Of a stretch of DNA of 64,000 bases, positions 8,514 through 17,332 are shown piece after piece. The DNA is taken from NCBI RefSeq assembly GCF_041080625.1, contig NZ_CP163518.1:9541501-9605500 (forward strand), written 5' to 3'. The position numbers and the translations under genes were made by a program. Below the pieces are notes generated by a model that saw nothing but the letters and a program-made list of their open reading frames with translations, had not been told where the DNA came from and did no database searches. This DNA is from Streptomyces sp. CG1. Its GTDB lineage: Bacteria > Actinomycetota > Actinomycetes > Streptomycetales > Streptomycetaceae. Positions within the stretch are counted from its first letter, which is position 1. The number at the start of each line of letters is the position of its first letter.

Positions 8514-10004
8514 TCAACCACCCGAACCATACGACAGGTTGGAGCACAGGTCGTCGTCCGCCGAGCGGGCGTCAGCCGTCACTGAGCTGGGCACGGCGGT
8601 CGGGGCCGCCGAGGCGGCGGAACCGCCCGTGGCGTAAGAGGTGCCCAGGACCACGTTGATGCCGGATCCGCCGATGAAATCGAGCTGGGCGCCGGGGAAG
8701 AGCTGGGCCACCGCCTCGGCCTGTGGCTTCAGGTATGCGCCGTACTCGATGACGGTGGTGGTGTCGCCCTGGCTGCTCGCCTTGGCGGTGCCGGTGACGG
8801 TGAAGCCGTGCTCCGTGAGTGCCGACACGGCCTTGGAGGTGAGGCTGCCGATGGTGGTGCCGTTGTAGACGGCGACGTCGATACCGGCGCCCGAGATGTT
8901 CCCGGTGGGGCTGGGCGATGCGGGCGCGTCGCCCTGGGTCTGCTGCTTTCCGCCGGCGTCCTTGCCGTCCATGGTGCGGTCCGCCTGGAGCGCCGCCCAC
9001 AGGCGGGAGGCATCCGGCTCGACGACAGCGACACGTTCGCCGGCGTACCGCCAAGGGAGGGTGACGAACTTGGTGTTGTGCAGGTCGATGTCCTTCAGTG
9101 ACATGGCGAAGGAGATCAGCTTGTTCGCCGTGCCCAGTCCGGGGTCGACCGTGAGCGACTTCGTGGCGGTGTCGGCCAGGGGCAGCAGGCTGGTGGGGGT
9201 GATCCCATCGCTCTTGACCTTCTTGATGAGGCTGGAGAGGAAGGCTTGCTGGCGCTTGATCCGCCCGATGTCGGAGCCGTCACCGAGACCATGCCGTATG
9301 CGGACGTAGTCCAGGGCCTGCTGCCCGGAGACTGTCTGCTCGCCCTTCTTGAAGAGCAGGTTGCCCGGTGTGGCGCGGTTGGGGTCGAGGTCCTTCTCGT
9401 AGACGTCCTGTGGCAGACAGACCTGCACCCCGCCGACCACCCTGGTCAGCGCCGCGAAGCCTTTGAAGTCCACGACCACGGTGTGGTCGACACGCAGGCC
9501 GGTGAGCTGTTCGACGGTGTTCTGGGTGCAGGCGGGATTGCCCTGGTCCGTCTGCCCGACGGAGAACGCCGAGTTGAACACGGCGGTGGTCTGCGTCTTC
9601 GTCCAGGAGCCGTCCGGCAGCCTGCACGGCGGGATGGTCACCAGGGTGTCGCGTGGGATGGAGACGGCGAGGGCGTGCTGGTGGTCGGCGTAGATGTGGA
9701 GCAGGAACGCGGTGTCGGAACGGCCGATGTCGTGCGTATCGCCGCCGCCCAGTGCGCTGTTGCCGTCGTTGCGTGCGTCGGATCCGATGACCAGGACGTT
9801 CTCGCTCTTGGACGGGCCGGCCGTGGGGCGGTGCTGGGACAGGCCGCCGGCGTCGAAGGTGTGGATGCTGCCGTTCAGCTTCAGGTAGATCCAGCCGAGG
9901 CCCACCGCGCCGAGCGTCACTACGACCAGCGCGATGAGCAGCATTATTCGCCACGGGCCGCGCTTGCGGGCCCGCGTTGTCCTGCCATCCCAGGTGGTGG
10001 TCAT
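8514..10004 (-). CDS. LytR-CpsA-Psr (LCP) family protein with C-terminal LytR_C domain, paralogue 2
   Basis: About 496 residues from the ATG at 10004 (MTTTWDGRTTR), preceded by a G-rich site; the in-frame ATGs at 10031 and 10085 have no plausible ribosome binding site and the latter starts upstream of the TTGCGCAA element. Same layout as the first LCP protein: basic N-terminus, one membrane helix (IMLLIALVVVTLGAVGLGWI), catalytic domain with VLVIGSDAR, GRSDTAFLLHIYADHQHALA, SIPRDTLVTIPPCRL and YVRIRHGLGDGSDIGRIKRQ, a linker, then LytR_C (IDVAVYNGTTIGSLTSKAVS ... LFPGAQLDFI). The two paralogues share long identical blocks, so they arose by duplication. Expected role: ligation of wall polymers to peptidoglycan outside the membrane. 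Confidence 0.92.
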   Translation of the reverse strand: MTTTWDGRTTRARKRGPWRIMLLIALVVVTLGAVGLGWIYLKLNGSIHTFDAGGLSQHRPTAGPSKSENVLVIGSDARNDGNSALGGGDTHDIGRSDTAFLLHIYADHQHALAVSIPRDTLVTIPPCRLPDGSWTKTQTTAVFNSAFSVGQTDQGNPACTQNTVEQLTGLRVDHTVVVDFKGFAALTRVVGGVQVCLPQDVYEKDLDPNRATPGNLLFKKGEQTVSGQQALDYVRIRHGLGDGSDIGRIKRQQAFLSSLIKKVKSDGITPTSLLPLADTATKSLTVDPGLGTANKLISFAMSLKDIDLHNTKFVTLPWRYAGERVAVVEPDASRLWAALQADRTMDGKDAGGKQQTQGDAPASPSPTGNISGAGIDVAVYNGTTIGSLTSKAVSALTEHGFTVTGTAKASSQGDTTTVIEYGAYLKPQAEAVAQLFPGAQLDFIGGSGINVVLGTSYATGGSAASAAPTAVPSSVTADARSADDDLCSNLSYGSGG

Positions 10005-10069
10005 CCGGGCGCCCCCATCCGTCTGCGTCATACAGAAGGGACGACTGGCCTCACCCAATGGTTGTACAG

Positions 10070-10077
10070 TTGCGCAA
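10070..10077. promoter_or_regulatory. TTGCGCAA element, site 4
   Basis: Lies between the divergent LCP2 and TatA-like genes. On the minus strand it reads TTGCGCAA-CTG-TACAACC, 66 bases before the LCP2 start. On the plus strand it reads TTGCGCAA-TGT-GGCAAT, 94 bases before the TatA-like start, so it could serve both. Confidence 0.55.
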
Positions 10078-10170
10078 TGTGGCAATTATGGCAGAGAGCG
10101 CGCCGCCCCGCCTGTTCTGTGCCGCCGCCCGGAGAAGATGCTGTTCGGCGAAGAGAGGGGGGTGAGCCGG

Positions 10171-10545
10171 ATGCTCCGTAACGGGCTGGAGCCCTGGCAG
10201 ATGCTGATCGTGGCCGTCGTCATCCTCCTGGTGTGCGGTTCCAGGAAGCTGCCCGGCGCGGTCCGAGGGTTGGGCAGGTCGATGCGCGTCCTCAAGAACG
10301 AGTCCAGGGCCGTGAAGGGTGAGGGCACGGCGCGGCCCGCCACCGCTTCGGTCGAGAAGGCGACGCCTGCCTCGATCGAGTCGGTCGGCCGCGTCCTACG
10401 GGCTGTTCCCAGCGACACCAGCGCGGTGTGTCCGGTCACCGACGGGCGTGGGGCGCGCCGAGCCCCGCGGCCGACTCGTCGGCCGCCGGCCACGTCGGAG
10501 GCGCCACCCAGTGGCTCGCTCTGCACCCGGAGGATGCGGCCGTAG
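10171..10545 (+). CDS. TatA/TatE-like twin-arginine translocase subunit
   Basis: 124 residues from the ATG at 10171 (a GTG nine bases upstream, near GAGAGGGG, is an alternative). Residues 4-25 (NGLEPWQMLIVAVVILLVCG) form the short TatA membrane helix, then the hinge SRKLPGAVRGLGRSMRVLKN gives the amphipathic helix (the family has F/L-G-x-K-L-P). The remaining 70 residues are disordered and rich in Ala, Pro and Arg. TatA forms the translocation pore for folded proteins. A lone copy away from tatC is common in streptomycetes. It is divergent from LCP2. Confidence 0.8.
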   Translation: MLRNGLEPWQMLIVAVVILLVCGSRKLPGAVRGLGRSMRVLKNESRAVKGEGTARPATASVEKATPASIESVGRVLRAVPSDTSAVCPVTDGRGARRAPRPTRRPPATSEAPPSGSLCTRRMRP

Positions 10546-10884
10546 AGGCATGCGGCCCTGACGTGCGTGCCGCTGGACGGGGCGGCTGCCGCGCAGTCGC
10601 TGATCAGGTGACGTCAGGGTCGAACTCCGCGTGAGTGTCCGGGCCGGTCGCTGAGTTCTTCGACGAAGGCGTCCGGCTCCCGGTCGTCGGCGCCGTGTTC
10701 TGGTCGTCATGCGCCACACCGCGCATCGCGTCGGTGACCTCTGACAGCTCCGCCCTCGGATCCAGTGCGCCCCGGATCTCGTCGATGCCGAGGCCGTCGC
10801 CGTCGCCGTCGAGAACGTGATGCCTTCGCCTTCGCCTCGCTCGGCCCGCCCGGTGCGGTACCTGCGCCGGAAATACTTTAGATG

Positions 10885-10892
10885 TTGCGCAA
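10885..10892 (+). promoter_or_regulatory. TTGCGCAA element, site 5
   Basis: ATGTTGCGCAAACAT, an extended imperfect palindrome, followed by TGGAACC four bases after the core; 77 bases upstream of the terD start. The preceding 320 bases (10546-10870) hold no convincing gene, though the minus strand contains a short EF-hand-like string (LDGDGDGLGIDEIRG) with no start. Confidence 0.65.
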
Positions 10893-10968
10893 ACATTGGA
10901 ACCATAGTGGAGCGGTCGGCGTTGAACCCGGTGACCGTATGGGCAGTTCAGAGCTGAGAGGACGAGTC

Positions 10969-11544
10969 GTGGGTATTTCCCTCGCCAAGGGCGGCAACGT
11001 GTCGCTGAGCAAGGAAGCGCCGGGCCTGACCGCAGTGGAGATCGGTCTGGGGTGGGACGTACGCACCACCACGGGCGCGGACTACGACCTCGACGCGTCC
11101 GCGTTGCTTCTGAACGCGTCCGGCAAGGTGATCTCCGACCAGCACTTCGTCTTCTACAACAACCTCCGCAGCCCGGACGGCTCGGTCGAACACACCGGCG
11201 ACAACCTCACCGGTGAGGGAGAGGGTGACGACGAGGTGATCAAGGTGAACCTCGCCGTCGTACCCGCCGATGTGGACAGGATCGTCTTCCCGGTCTCCAT
11301 CCATGAGGCGGACGCACGCGGGCAGAGCTTCGGCCAGGTGGGCAACGCCTACATCAGGGTGGTCAACCAGGCAGGCGGCCAGGAGATCGCTCGCTACGAC
11401 CTGTCCGAAGACGCCTCGACCGAAACCGCGATGCTCTTCGGCGAGCTGTACCGGCACGGCGGTGAATGGAAGTTCCGTGCGGTCGGCCAGGGGTACGCCT
11501 CGGGCCTGCGCGGAATTGCGGCCGACTTCGGGGTCAGCGTCTGA
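10969..11544 (+). CDS. terD: TerD-family stress protein
   Basis: 191 residues from the GTG at 10969, which has AGAGGA upstream and gives the canonical TerD beginning [19 protein letters not shown]. The rest is textbook: [20 protein letters not shown] (calcium-binding acidic loop), [40 protein letters not shown], and the C-terminal [20 protein letters not shown]. TerD proteins are cytoplasmic Ca2+-binding beta-sandwich proteins of tellurite/general stress systems; streptomycetes carry many copies that affect differentiation. Length is exactly as expected. TTGCGCAA site 5 lies upstream. No other ter gene is next to it. Confidence 0.95.
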   Translation: MGISLAKGGNVSLSKEAPGLTAVEIGLGWDVRTTTGADYDLDASALLLNASGKVISDQHFVFYNNLRSPDGSVEHTGDNLTGEGEGDDEVIKVNLAVVPADVDRIVFPVSIHEADARGQSFGQVGNAYIRVVNQAGGQEIARYDLSEDASTETAMLFGELYRHGGEWKFRAVGQGYASGLRGIAADFGVSV

Positions 11545-11650
11545 GGGGATGGAACCGCGGGGATGCTCTGCATCATGTAGCTCGACCGGGTCGCCTGCCT
11601 CAACCTGGTCAAGCAAGCCTCCGGGGCGGTGACCGCGCCCGGCGACGACG

Positions 11651-12256
11651 ACCCTCGTCGCGGGCGGCAAGACTGCCGTCGAGTCGGGCAAGACGGTGCA
11701 GTGGAACGACGGCAAGAAGGAAACCGCGGGCGAGTTCGCCGGGCTCAGCAAGCCCGTCACGGACGCCAGGCCCGGCAAGCTCGCCCGCGCACCGGACTCC
11801 AAGGCCGACGTGGCCCGGTCGCCGGCCTGCACCACCACTCTCACCGGCACCCACCGCGGCCCGCTGACCGTCACCGCGGGGGTCTCCTGCCTCGACCGCG
11901 CCCACTGTCGGGCCCGCTCCGCCCGTCCCGGTGTCGCGCTGGTCGGCTGCTGCAGCCCGGTGGCAGGCCCGCTCAGCGCGGGCCGAGCGAGGGCTGTTCG
12001 CCTGTGCGGCACGATCGGCACGGGCCCGGTGGCCATCGCCGCGGCGACCGGGCCCGTTCGCCTCGGCGGCACGGGACGCACCGCCAACGCCTTCTCCGGT
12101 CTCGTCCGGCTGGTCGGCGACAGCCGGCAGGTCACCCTGTACGGCAACACGGTCGTCGGCCCTCTGCCGGGCTACGGCAGCCAGCCCGCCCTGGACGACG
12201 CAGGCAGGCCGAACATGGTGAGCGGCCCCAAGTCCGGCCGGTGCGCGACAGTGTGA
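11651..12256 (+). pseudogene. C-terminal remnant of a secreted beta-repeat protein
   Basis: The frame ending at 12256 reads VAGGKTAVESGKTVQWNDG, then CTTTLTGTHRGPLTVTAG, GVALVGCCSPVAGPLSAG, CGTIGTGPVAIAAATGPVRL and ends NMVSGPKSGRCATV. The repeated (N/S/T)GPVT-V/I motif, with paired cysteines, matches the C-terminal beta-repeat tail found on many secreted streptomycete hydrolases. No signal peptide or catalytic domain precedes it, and the nearest ATG is internal, so it is most likely the surviving 3' end of a larger gene. A small intact protein cannot be ruled out. Confidence 0.5.
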
Positions 12257-12265
12257 CGTGACGGT

Positions 12266-12305
12266 CGCCGTGCCCCGCCGCAGGGTCCAGCGCGTGGCGG
12301 GGCAC
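12266..12305. terminator. Bidirectional terminator-like hairpin
   Basis: Perfect 12-base arms CCGTGCCCCGCC (12266-12277) and GGCGGGGCACGG (12294-12305) around a 16-base loop, placed exactly between two convergent reading frames. Confidence 0.7.
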
Positions 12306-12323
12306 GGTGGGGCAACCGTGAGG

Positions 12324-12851
12324 TCAGCTCAGGCCGACCGCCGCCAAGGCGGTGGTCCAGTCGGTGGCGATGGCGTTCTGCGCGGGCGCCAGCTCGATCG
12401 TTCCTGCACAGACCGCCTTGTACAGCTTGTACTCGACGGTGTCCTTGTCGGTGGAGGTGTAGCCGCCCACGTCATAGCGGGGCTCGGGCCACAGGTTCTG
12501 CTCGCTCGTCGGGTTGCCGCCCAGCGACAGCGGTATGAGGTGGTCCTCCTCGTAGTCCGCGGTGCTGGTGTCGCTGTAGCCGTACTCCGCGATCTGCTTC
12601 ACCTTCAGCGCGTTGGTGTAGCTGGTGGACGGGCGGATCGAGGAGCTGTAGCCGGGGACGCAGATCGTGGAGTCGATCGTGGACTGTGTGACGTCCGGGT
12701 TGAGCGCGCCGGGCTGGCAGGCGGAGTCCTGCAGCGGCAGGTAGGACTGTGAGCAACTGGCAGCGTGGGCGCTGCCGGTGGTAAGGACCAGTCCACCGGC
12801 CGCCAGGGCCAACGACGAAGTGAGCACAGCGAGCTGGCGCATACGGGACAT
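12324..12851 (-). CDS. Secreted small protein with HNH-like EDH motif
   Basis: 175 residues. The signal peptide is clear: MSRMRQ, hydrophobic LAVLTSSLALAAGGLVLTTG, then cleavage after SAHA-A, leaving a mature protein of about 143 residues. The mature part contains ADYEEDHLIPLSLGGNPTSE followed by QNLWPEP, which resembles the D-H-x-x-P-L-x-x-G-G...N-x-x-P core of HNH-fold nucleases, and four cysteines that could form two disulfides. GGGAGA precedes the ATG. A secreted nuclease is plausible but the second conserved His is not obvious, so activity is a guess. It is convergent with the relic at 11651. Confidence 0.8.
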   Translation of the reverse strand: MSRMRQLAVLTSSLALAAGGLVLTTGSAHAASCSQSYLPLQDSACQPGALNPDVTQSTIDSTICVPGYSSSIRPSTSYTNALKVKQIAEYGYSDTSTADYEEDHLIPLSLGGNPTSEQNLWPEPRYDVGGYTSTDKDTVEYKLYKAVCAGTIELAPAQNAIATDWTTALAAVGLS

Positions 12852-13241
12852 GGGGTCTCCCGGGTTCGACGGCGCACCCCAGCGGATGACTGGAGTGTCG
12901 CTGACATGACAACACCGGCTGGTCTATGCGGGTAGATGCTTGAAGTGAAAAGTTCATTGCCGACGGGTAAAACTCCGGATGGACAGTCAGGAAGCGGTGC
13001 CCGCGGCGCCGTACGGCCGCATCCGCTCATACGCATACCGGGGCAGCCAGTTCGGCTACGACGCTCCCTGGTCGTACAACTTCCTGAACGCGCCCGGGCG
13101 TACCCGGGACGTCGTCGACCACCACCTCGCCGAAACGCCCACCCGGTGGGGCAGCGGTGCGGGGGACATCCCGCCTTCCTGTGCGGAGCCCACGTCTGTG
13201 TCAGGGGCATCCACGCCGTAATCCCTGCCGATCCGGTGGTC

Positions 13242-13913
13242 TCAGGCCGGGCTCTCGCGGTTCCATGAATAGATGTGTTCCGGCCGTCCGGCGGCGCCGT
13301 ACCGGAGTTCGACGCGGACCATCCCGTCCGCGGAGAGATCGGCGAGGTAGCGCTGGGCGGTCGGCCGGGAGATGCCCAGCCGTTCGGCGAGGGTGCTGGC
13401 GGTGGTCGAGCCGTCGAGGGAGCGGACGGTGTCCGCCACGAGCTTGCCGGTGGGGGTGGTACGCGACCGGCGGGTGCGGTCGGCGCGGTCCGCGCCGTGC
13501 AGGGTGCGTAGCGCCTGGTCGACCTGATCCTGGGCGAGGGAACGGTCGGTGGCCAGCTGGGCGCGGAACTGGGCGTACGCGGTCAGACGGCCCCTCAGAT
13601 CCTGCTCGTCGAACGGCTTGATCAGGTATCCGACGGCCCCGCGTCCGAGCGCGGCGCGTACCTGCGCGGCCTCCGAGGCGGCGGTCACCATCAGCACATC
13701 GCCCGTGAGTTCCGGCAGCACCTCGATGCCCAGGCGGTCGGGCAGGTACAGATCGAGCAGGATCAGATCGGGCTGGAGCGCGCGGCTCAGCTCCACGGCC
13801 TCGGCCGCCGAGCGGGCCGTGCCCGCGACCGTGAAGCCGGGCACCGCGGTCACGTAGCGGGCGTGCAGTTGGGCGACGCGAAAGTCGTCGTCCACCACCA
13901 GGACCCTGATCAC
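13242..13913 (-). CDS. Response regulator, CitB/DcuR-like
   Basis: 223 residues from the GTG at 13913, with GGAGGA upstream and a 4-base overlap (GTGA) with the end of the kinase gene. Receiver domain: VLVVDDDFRVAQ (acidic pocket), phospho-acceptor Asp in LILLDLYLPD, conserved Thr/Ser region VLMVTAASE and Lys in GYLIKPF. The linker and the C-terminal winged-helix domain (TLAERLGISRPTAQRYLADL, then AAGRPEHIYSW) are those of the CitT/DcuR-type regulators of di- and tricarboxylate uptake. It should control the divergent GntP-type permease at 15724. Confidence 0.92.
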   Translation of the reverse strand: MIRVLVVDDDFRVAQLHARYVTAVPGFTVAGTARSAAEAVELSRALQPDLILLDLYLPDRLGIEVLPELTGDVLMVTAASEAAQVRAALGRGAVGYLIKPFDEQDLRGRLTAYAQFRAQLATDRSLAQDQVDQALRTLHGADRADRTRRSRTTPTGKLVADTVRSLDGSTTASTLAERLGISRPTAQRYLADLSADGMVRVELRYGAAGRPEHIYSWNRESPA

Positions 13914-15556
13914 TGTTCTCCTCCGGCGGTAGGTGTCCGTTTCCCCTCCGTGGCAGCCAGGTCCGGCCGTTCCAGGGCTCCGGGGATGCGGGCGACGAAC
14001 ACGGCGCCGTGCCCGTCTCCGCCGCCCTGGCCGAGACACAGCTCCCCGCCGTGCTTGGCCACCAGCTGGCGGGCCAGGGCCAGACCGATGCCGTGTCCCG
14101 GGCGCTGCTCGGCGGTGCGGGTGGTGAATCCCCGGTGGAACAGCCGCTCGGCGTCCTCGGTCCGCACTCCGTCCCCGCTGTCGGCCACGGCCATGTGCAG
14201 GGTATCGCCCTCGGCCAGCACGCTCAGTTCCGCCCAGGCCGGCCGCCTCCGGCCGCTTTCGGCCGCTCGTACGGCGTTGTCCAGCAGGTTGCCGACGACG
14301 CTGACGACATCGAGCGGCTCGGTCAGCCGGACCGGCAGGTGGGAGTCCTCGTCCAGGCGGAGCTCCACGCCGTGTTCGGAAGCGGTGGCCGTCTTGGCGG
14401 CCAGCAGTCCGCGCAGGTAGGGGTCGGCGATCCGGGCCCCGTCGCGGGCCTCGCCCGCCAGCGGAGCGGCGGCGAGCTCGCGCAGGTACGCCTGCGCGTC
14501 CGCGACGTCGCCGCCGGTGAGCATGCCGGAGAGCGTGTGCAGCCGGTTGGTGTACTCGTGTGCCTGGGCGCGCAGGGCGTCGGACAGCGCCCGCAGCGCG
14601 GAGCGCTCTCGTTCGAGTTCGTCGACTTCGGTGCGGTCCCGCAGGGTCAGGACGTGGCCGAGGTCCTGCTCGCCGCGGCGGACCGGCTGGGCGGTGACCA
14701 CGATCATCCGCCGGCCGACCACGGCCACGCTCTGCCGCAGTTCCTGCCGTTCGGCCAGGGCGCGGTGCAGCGGCACCGGCAGGCCGGCCTCCGTGAGCGG
14801 AGTGCCTCGCGGCACCGGGCCGCCGAGCAGTCGGGCCGCCTCCTCGTTGCACACCGTGATCCGGCCGGCCGGGTCGACGGCGAGCACGCCGTCGCCGACC
14901 CCGTGCAGCACGGCCTGCTGCTCGCGCAGCAGGTCGGTGAGTTCGGCCGGTTCCAGGCCGAGGGTCTGCCGCTTGAGACGGCGCGTCAGCAGGCCGGCAG
15001 CGCCGATGCCGACGAGGAGCGCCGCGGCCGAGAACAGGCCCTCCTGGCGGATCAGCGGCGCGGCGGCCCCCAGCGCCGTACTGACCCGGACACCCGTGCT
15101 GACCTCCCCGATGACCGTGCCGTCCGCGGAGCGCAGCGGGACCTTGGCGCGGGCCGAGTCGCCGAGCGTGCCGCGTTGGACGGCCACCGACTCGCGGCCG
15201 GACAACGCGGTGGGCAGCGTGCTGACCTCCTTGCCCAGTTCCGCCGGGTCCGGGTGCGAGTAGCGGATCCCCCGTCGGTCGGTGACCACGACGAAGAGCA
15301 TGCCGGTGCGCCGGCGTACGGCCTCCGCGATGTGCTCCACCGCACCACCGGGATCCGATCCGGCACCGATGCGCGTGACCACGGCGGGGTTCTCGGCGAC
15401 CGTCCGGGCCACCGCCAGGGCACGCTGCTCGTACTGCCGCTCGGACGACTGCCGCAGCAGGTCCACCGTCAGTGCCAATCCGGCGCCGAGGACGACGAGC
15501 AGCACCAGCACCTGCGCAAGCAACGCCTGAGTGGCAATCCGGGGACCTCGGAACAT
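13910..15556 (-). CDS. Sensor histidine kinase, CitA/DcuS-like
   Basis: 548 residues. TM1 (ALLAQVLVLLVVLGAGLALT), an extracytoplasmic sensor domain of about 130 residues (GMLFVVVTDRRGIRYSHPD is typical of CitA-type PASp domains), TM2 (LFSAAALLVGIGAAGLLTRR), a cytoplasmic PAS domain (AVLHGVGDGVLAVDPAGRIT), then the DHp phospho-acceptor His in LRAQAHEYTNRLHTLSGML and the ATPase N box (VVGNLLDNAVRAAE), G1 (DSGDG) and G2 (GHGIGLALA). The gene overlaps its response regulator. The periplasmic PAS suggests sensing of a small carboxylate outside the cell. Confidence 0.93.
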   Translation of the reverse strand: MFRGPRIATQALLAQVLVLLVVLGAGLALTVDLLRQSSERQYEQRALAVARTVAENPAVVTRIGAGSDPGGAVEHIAEAVRRRTGMLFVVVTDRRGIRYSHPDPAELGKEVSTLPTALSGRESVAVQRGTLGDSARAKVPLRSADGTVIGEVSTGVRVSTALGAAAPLIRQEGLFSAAALLVGIGAAGLLTRRLKRQTLGLEPAELTDLLREQQAVLHGVGDGVLAVDPAGRITVCNEEAARLLGGPVPRGTPLTEAGLPVPLHRALAERQELRQSVAVVGRRMIVVTAQPVRRGEQDLGHVLTLRDRTEVDELERERSALRALSDALRAQAHEYTNRLHTLSGMLTGGDVADAQAYLRELAAAPLAGEARDGARIADPYLRGLLAAKTATASEHGVELRLDEDSHLPVRLTEPLDVVSVVGNLLDNAVRAAESGRRRPAWAELSVLAEGDTLHMAVADSGDGVRTEDAERLFHRGFTTRTAEQRPGHGIGLALARQLVAKHGGELCLGQGGGDGHGAVFVARIPGALERPDLAATEGKRTPTAGGEQ

Positions 15557-15723
15557 GGCGCCAGGATAACCCCGCGCACAAAATGCACAGAAAGCGCGGA
15601 AAGATTTCCGGATTTCTTATTCAACGCAACTGTTACGCCTCTGGTATTACCTTCCGGCCTGCGCATACGGTGCCCGGCAAGCACGAGCGGAAGAGCGCGT
15701 GAACGACGGAAAGCTGTAGGCGC

Positions 15724-17313
15724 ATGATGGCAGCGTTGGCATCACAATCAGCGAAAGCGGCCGGTACGGCCGTGGCCTGGACCGGCTATGACACCTGGCT
15801 GCTGGCCCTGGTGGGCTTCTCGATCGCGGTGGTGGTCCTCCTCATCGGCTGGGCCAAGCTGCATGCTTTCCTGGCGCTGATGGTGGGCGCCTTCACCGTC
15901 TCGATATTCTCCGGCGAAGGCGTCGGAAAGGCAGCGGACTCCTTCACCACCGGCCTTGGCAACACCACCGGAAAAGTCGGCATTCTCATCGTCCTCGGTG
16001 CGGTCCTCGGCCGTCTGATGGCCGATTCCGGAGGCATCGACCAGATCGTGGCGACGCTCACCCGGGTCGCGGGGCCCAAACGGCTTCCGTGGGCCGTCAC
16101 TCTCATCGCTTGTGTCGTCGGCCTGCCGATGTTCTTCGAAGTCGGCTTCGTCATGCTGGTGCCGCTGGTCCTGCAGATCGCCAAGCGCGCCGACTACCCG
16201 GTGCTGCGGGTCGGCATCCCCGCCATGGCCGGCCTGGCCACCGTCCACGCCCTGGTGCCCCCGCACCCCGGTGTGCTGGTCGCCATCGGCGCGGTGCACG
16301 CCGACATCGGCCTCACCCTCGTCTACGGCCTGCTCGTCGCCGTCCCCTGTGCCATCGTGGTCGGCCCGCTGTTCACCGCGTACATCTGGCCGCGGGTCAC
16401 CGCCCGCATCCCGGATTCCGCGCTGGCGGCCTTCACCACGGGGGCTCCGGCGCGTGACATCGCCCCGGCGAGTGCGAACGCGACCGTCACTGTGGGCGCG
16501 ACCGGGGCGGACAGCGCACTTCTGGGCGCCCCCACCTCCGGATCCCCGACGGCGGCCTCGTCGCGCACCACCGTGTCCGCTCCTGCGCAACTGCCCGACA
16601 GGGGCCACGGGTTCGGCCCGGACGGGCCGGAGGGGACGCGACGCATGCCGCGGTTCTCGGTGACGATCGGCACCGTACTGCTGCCGATCTCGTTGATGAT
16701 GCTCAAGGCCAGTTGTGACACCTTCGACTGGGCCCACGGCATCACCCGCACCTCCGTCGAATTTCTCGGCACCCCGGTGGTCGCCCTGCTCGTCGCGGTC
16801 CTGGTGGCGCTGTTCACCTTCGGCTGGACCACCGGCGCCTCGCGCCGCCAGGTGCAGGAGACCCTGTCCCGGTCCTTTCCGCCGGTCGCCGGCGTTCTGG
16901 TGATCGTCGGGGCCGGCGGCGGCTACTCCCAGGCCCTGCGCGACTCCGGCATCAACGCCGCGATCGGCCAGGCCGCTCAACACCTGCACATTCCGCTGCT
17001 TCTGCTGGCCTGGCTGGTGGCCGCTCTCATGCGCACCGCCACCGGCTCCGGGACCGTGGCCACCGTGGCGGCTGCCGGTATCGTCGGCCCGATGGCGCAG
17101 GGCCTGGACGGCACTCACGCTGCTCTGCTCGCCCTGGCACTTGGCTCCGGTGCTGCCTTCCTCGGCCACGTCAACGACGCCTCCTTCTGGATGTTCAAGG
17201 AGTACTTCGGACTCTCGGTCGGCGGCACGCTCCGTACTTGGACCGTCTCCCACACCCTGCTGTCCCTGACCTCGCTGGTCTGTATCGCCGCGCTCAACGC
17301 CGTGGCGTCCTGA
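15724..17313 (+). CDS. GntP-family gluconate/carboxylate:H+ symporter
   Basis: 529 residues with about 12-14 membrane segments. Family motifs: VLGAVLGRLMADSGGIDQI, VVGLPMFFEVGFVMLVPLV, AGLATVHALVPPHPGVLVAI in the N-half and MRTATGSGTVATVAAAGI, GHVNDASFWMFKEYFGLSV in the C-half, as in GntP/GntT/DsdX permeases. The family is usually about 440-465 residues; the excess is a polar, Ala/Ser/Pro-rich insert at about 240-305. A CitA/CitB-like system is transcribed divergently, with a 167-base A/T-richer promoter region between (15557-15723), so uptake is probably induced by its substrate. Tandem ATGs at 15724 and 15727 make the start uncertain by one codon. Confidence 0.9.
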   Translation: MMAALASQSAKAAGTAVAWTGYDTWLLALVGFSIAVVVLLIGWAKLHAFLALMVGAFTVSIFSGEGVGKAADSFTTGLGNTTGKVGILIVLGAVLGRLMADSGGIDQIVATLTRVAGPKRLPWAVTLIACVVGLPMFFEVGFVMLVPLVLQIAKRADYPVLRVGIPAMAGLATVHALVPPHPGVLVAIGAVHADIGLTLVYGLLVAVPCAIVVGPLFTAYIWPRVTARIPDSALAAFTTGAPARDIAPASANATVTVGATGADSALLGAPTSGSPTAASSRTTVSAPAQLPDRGHGFGPDGPEGTRRMPRFSVTIGTVLLPISLMMLKASCDTFDWAHGITRTSVEFLGTPVVALLVAVLVALFTFGWTTGASRRQVQETLSRSFPPVAGVLVIVGAGGGYSQALRDSGINAAIGQAAQHLHIPLLLLAWLVAALMRTATGSGTVATVAAAGIVGPMAQGLDGTHAALLALALGSGAAFLGHVNDASFWMFKEYFGLSVGGTLRTWTVSHTLLSLTSLVCIAALNAVAS

Positions 17314-17332
17314 CCCCGCTCCCGACGCGCAC

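Noticed and set aside
10620..10830. EF-hand-like string LDGDGDGLGIDEIRG on the minus strand
   Set aside because: No start or ribosome binding site and frames drift; too little to call a gene or relic.
12979..13221. An 80-codon frame (MDSQEAVPAAPYGRIRSYAY...)
   Set aside because: No ribosome binding site or family resemblance, and codon bias is weak; possible but not supported.
13242..15581. A single 779-codon frame apparently fusing a long N-terminal part to the response regulator
   Set aside because: The N-terminal 550 codons are the kinase gene read out of frame; the real regulator starts at the GTG at 13913.
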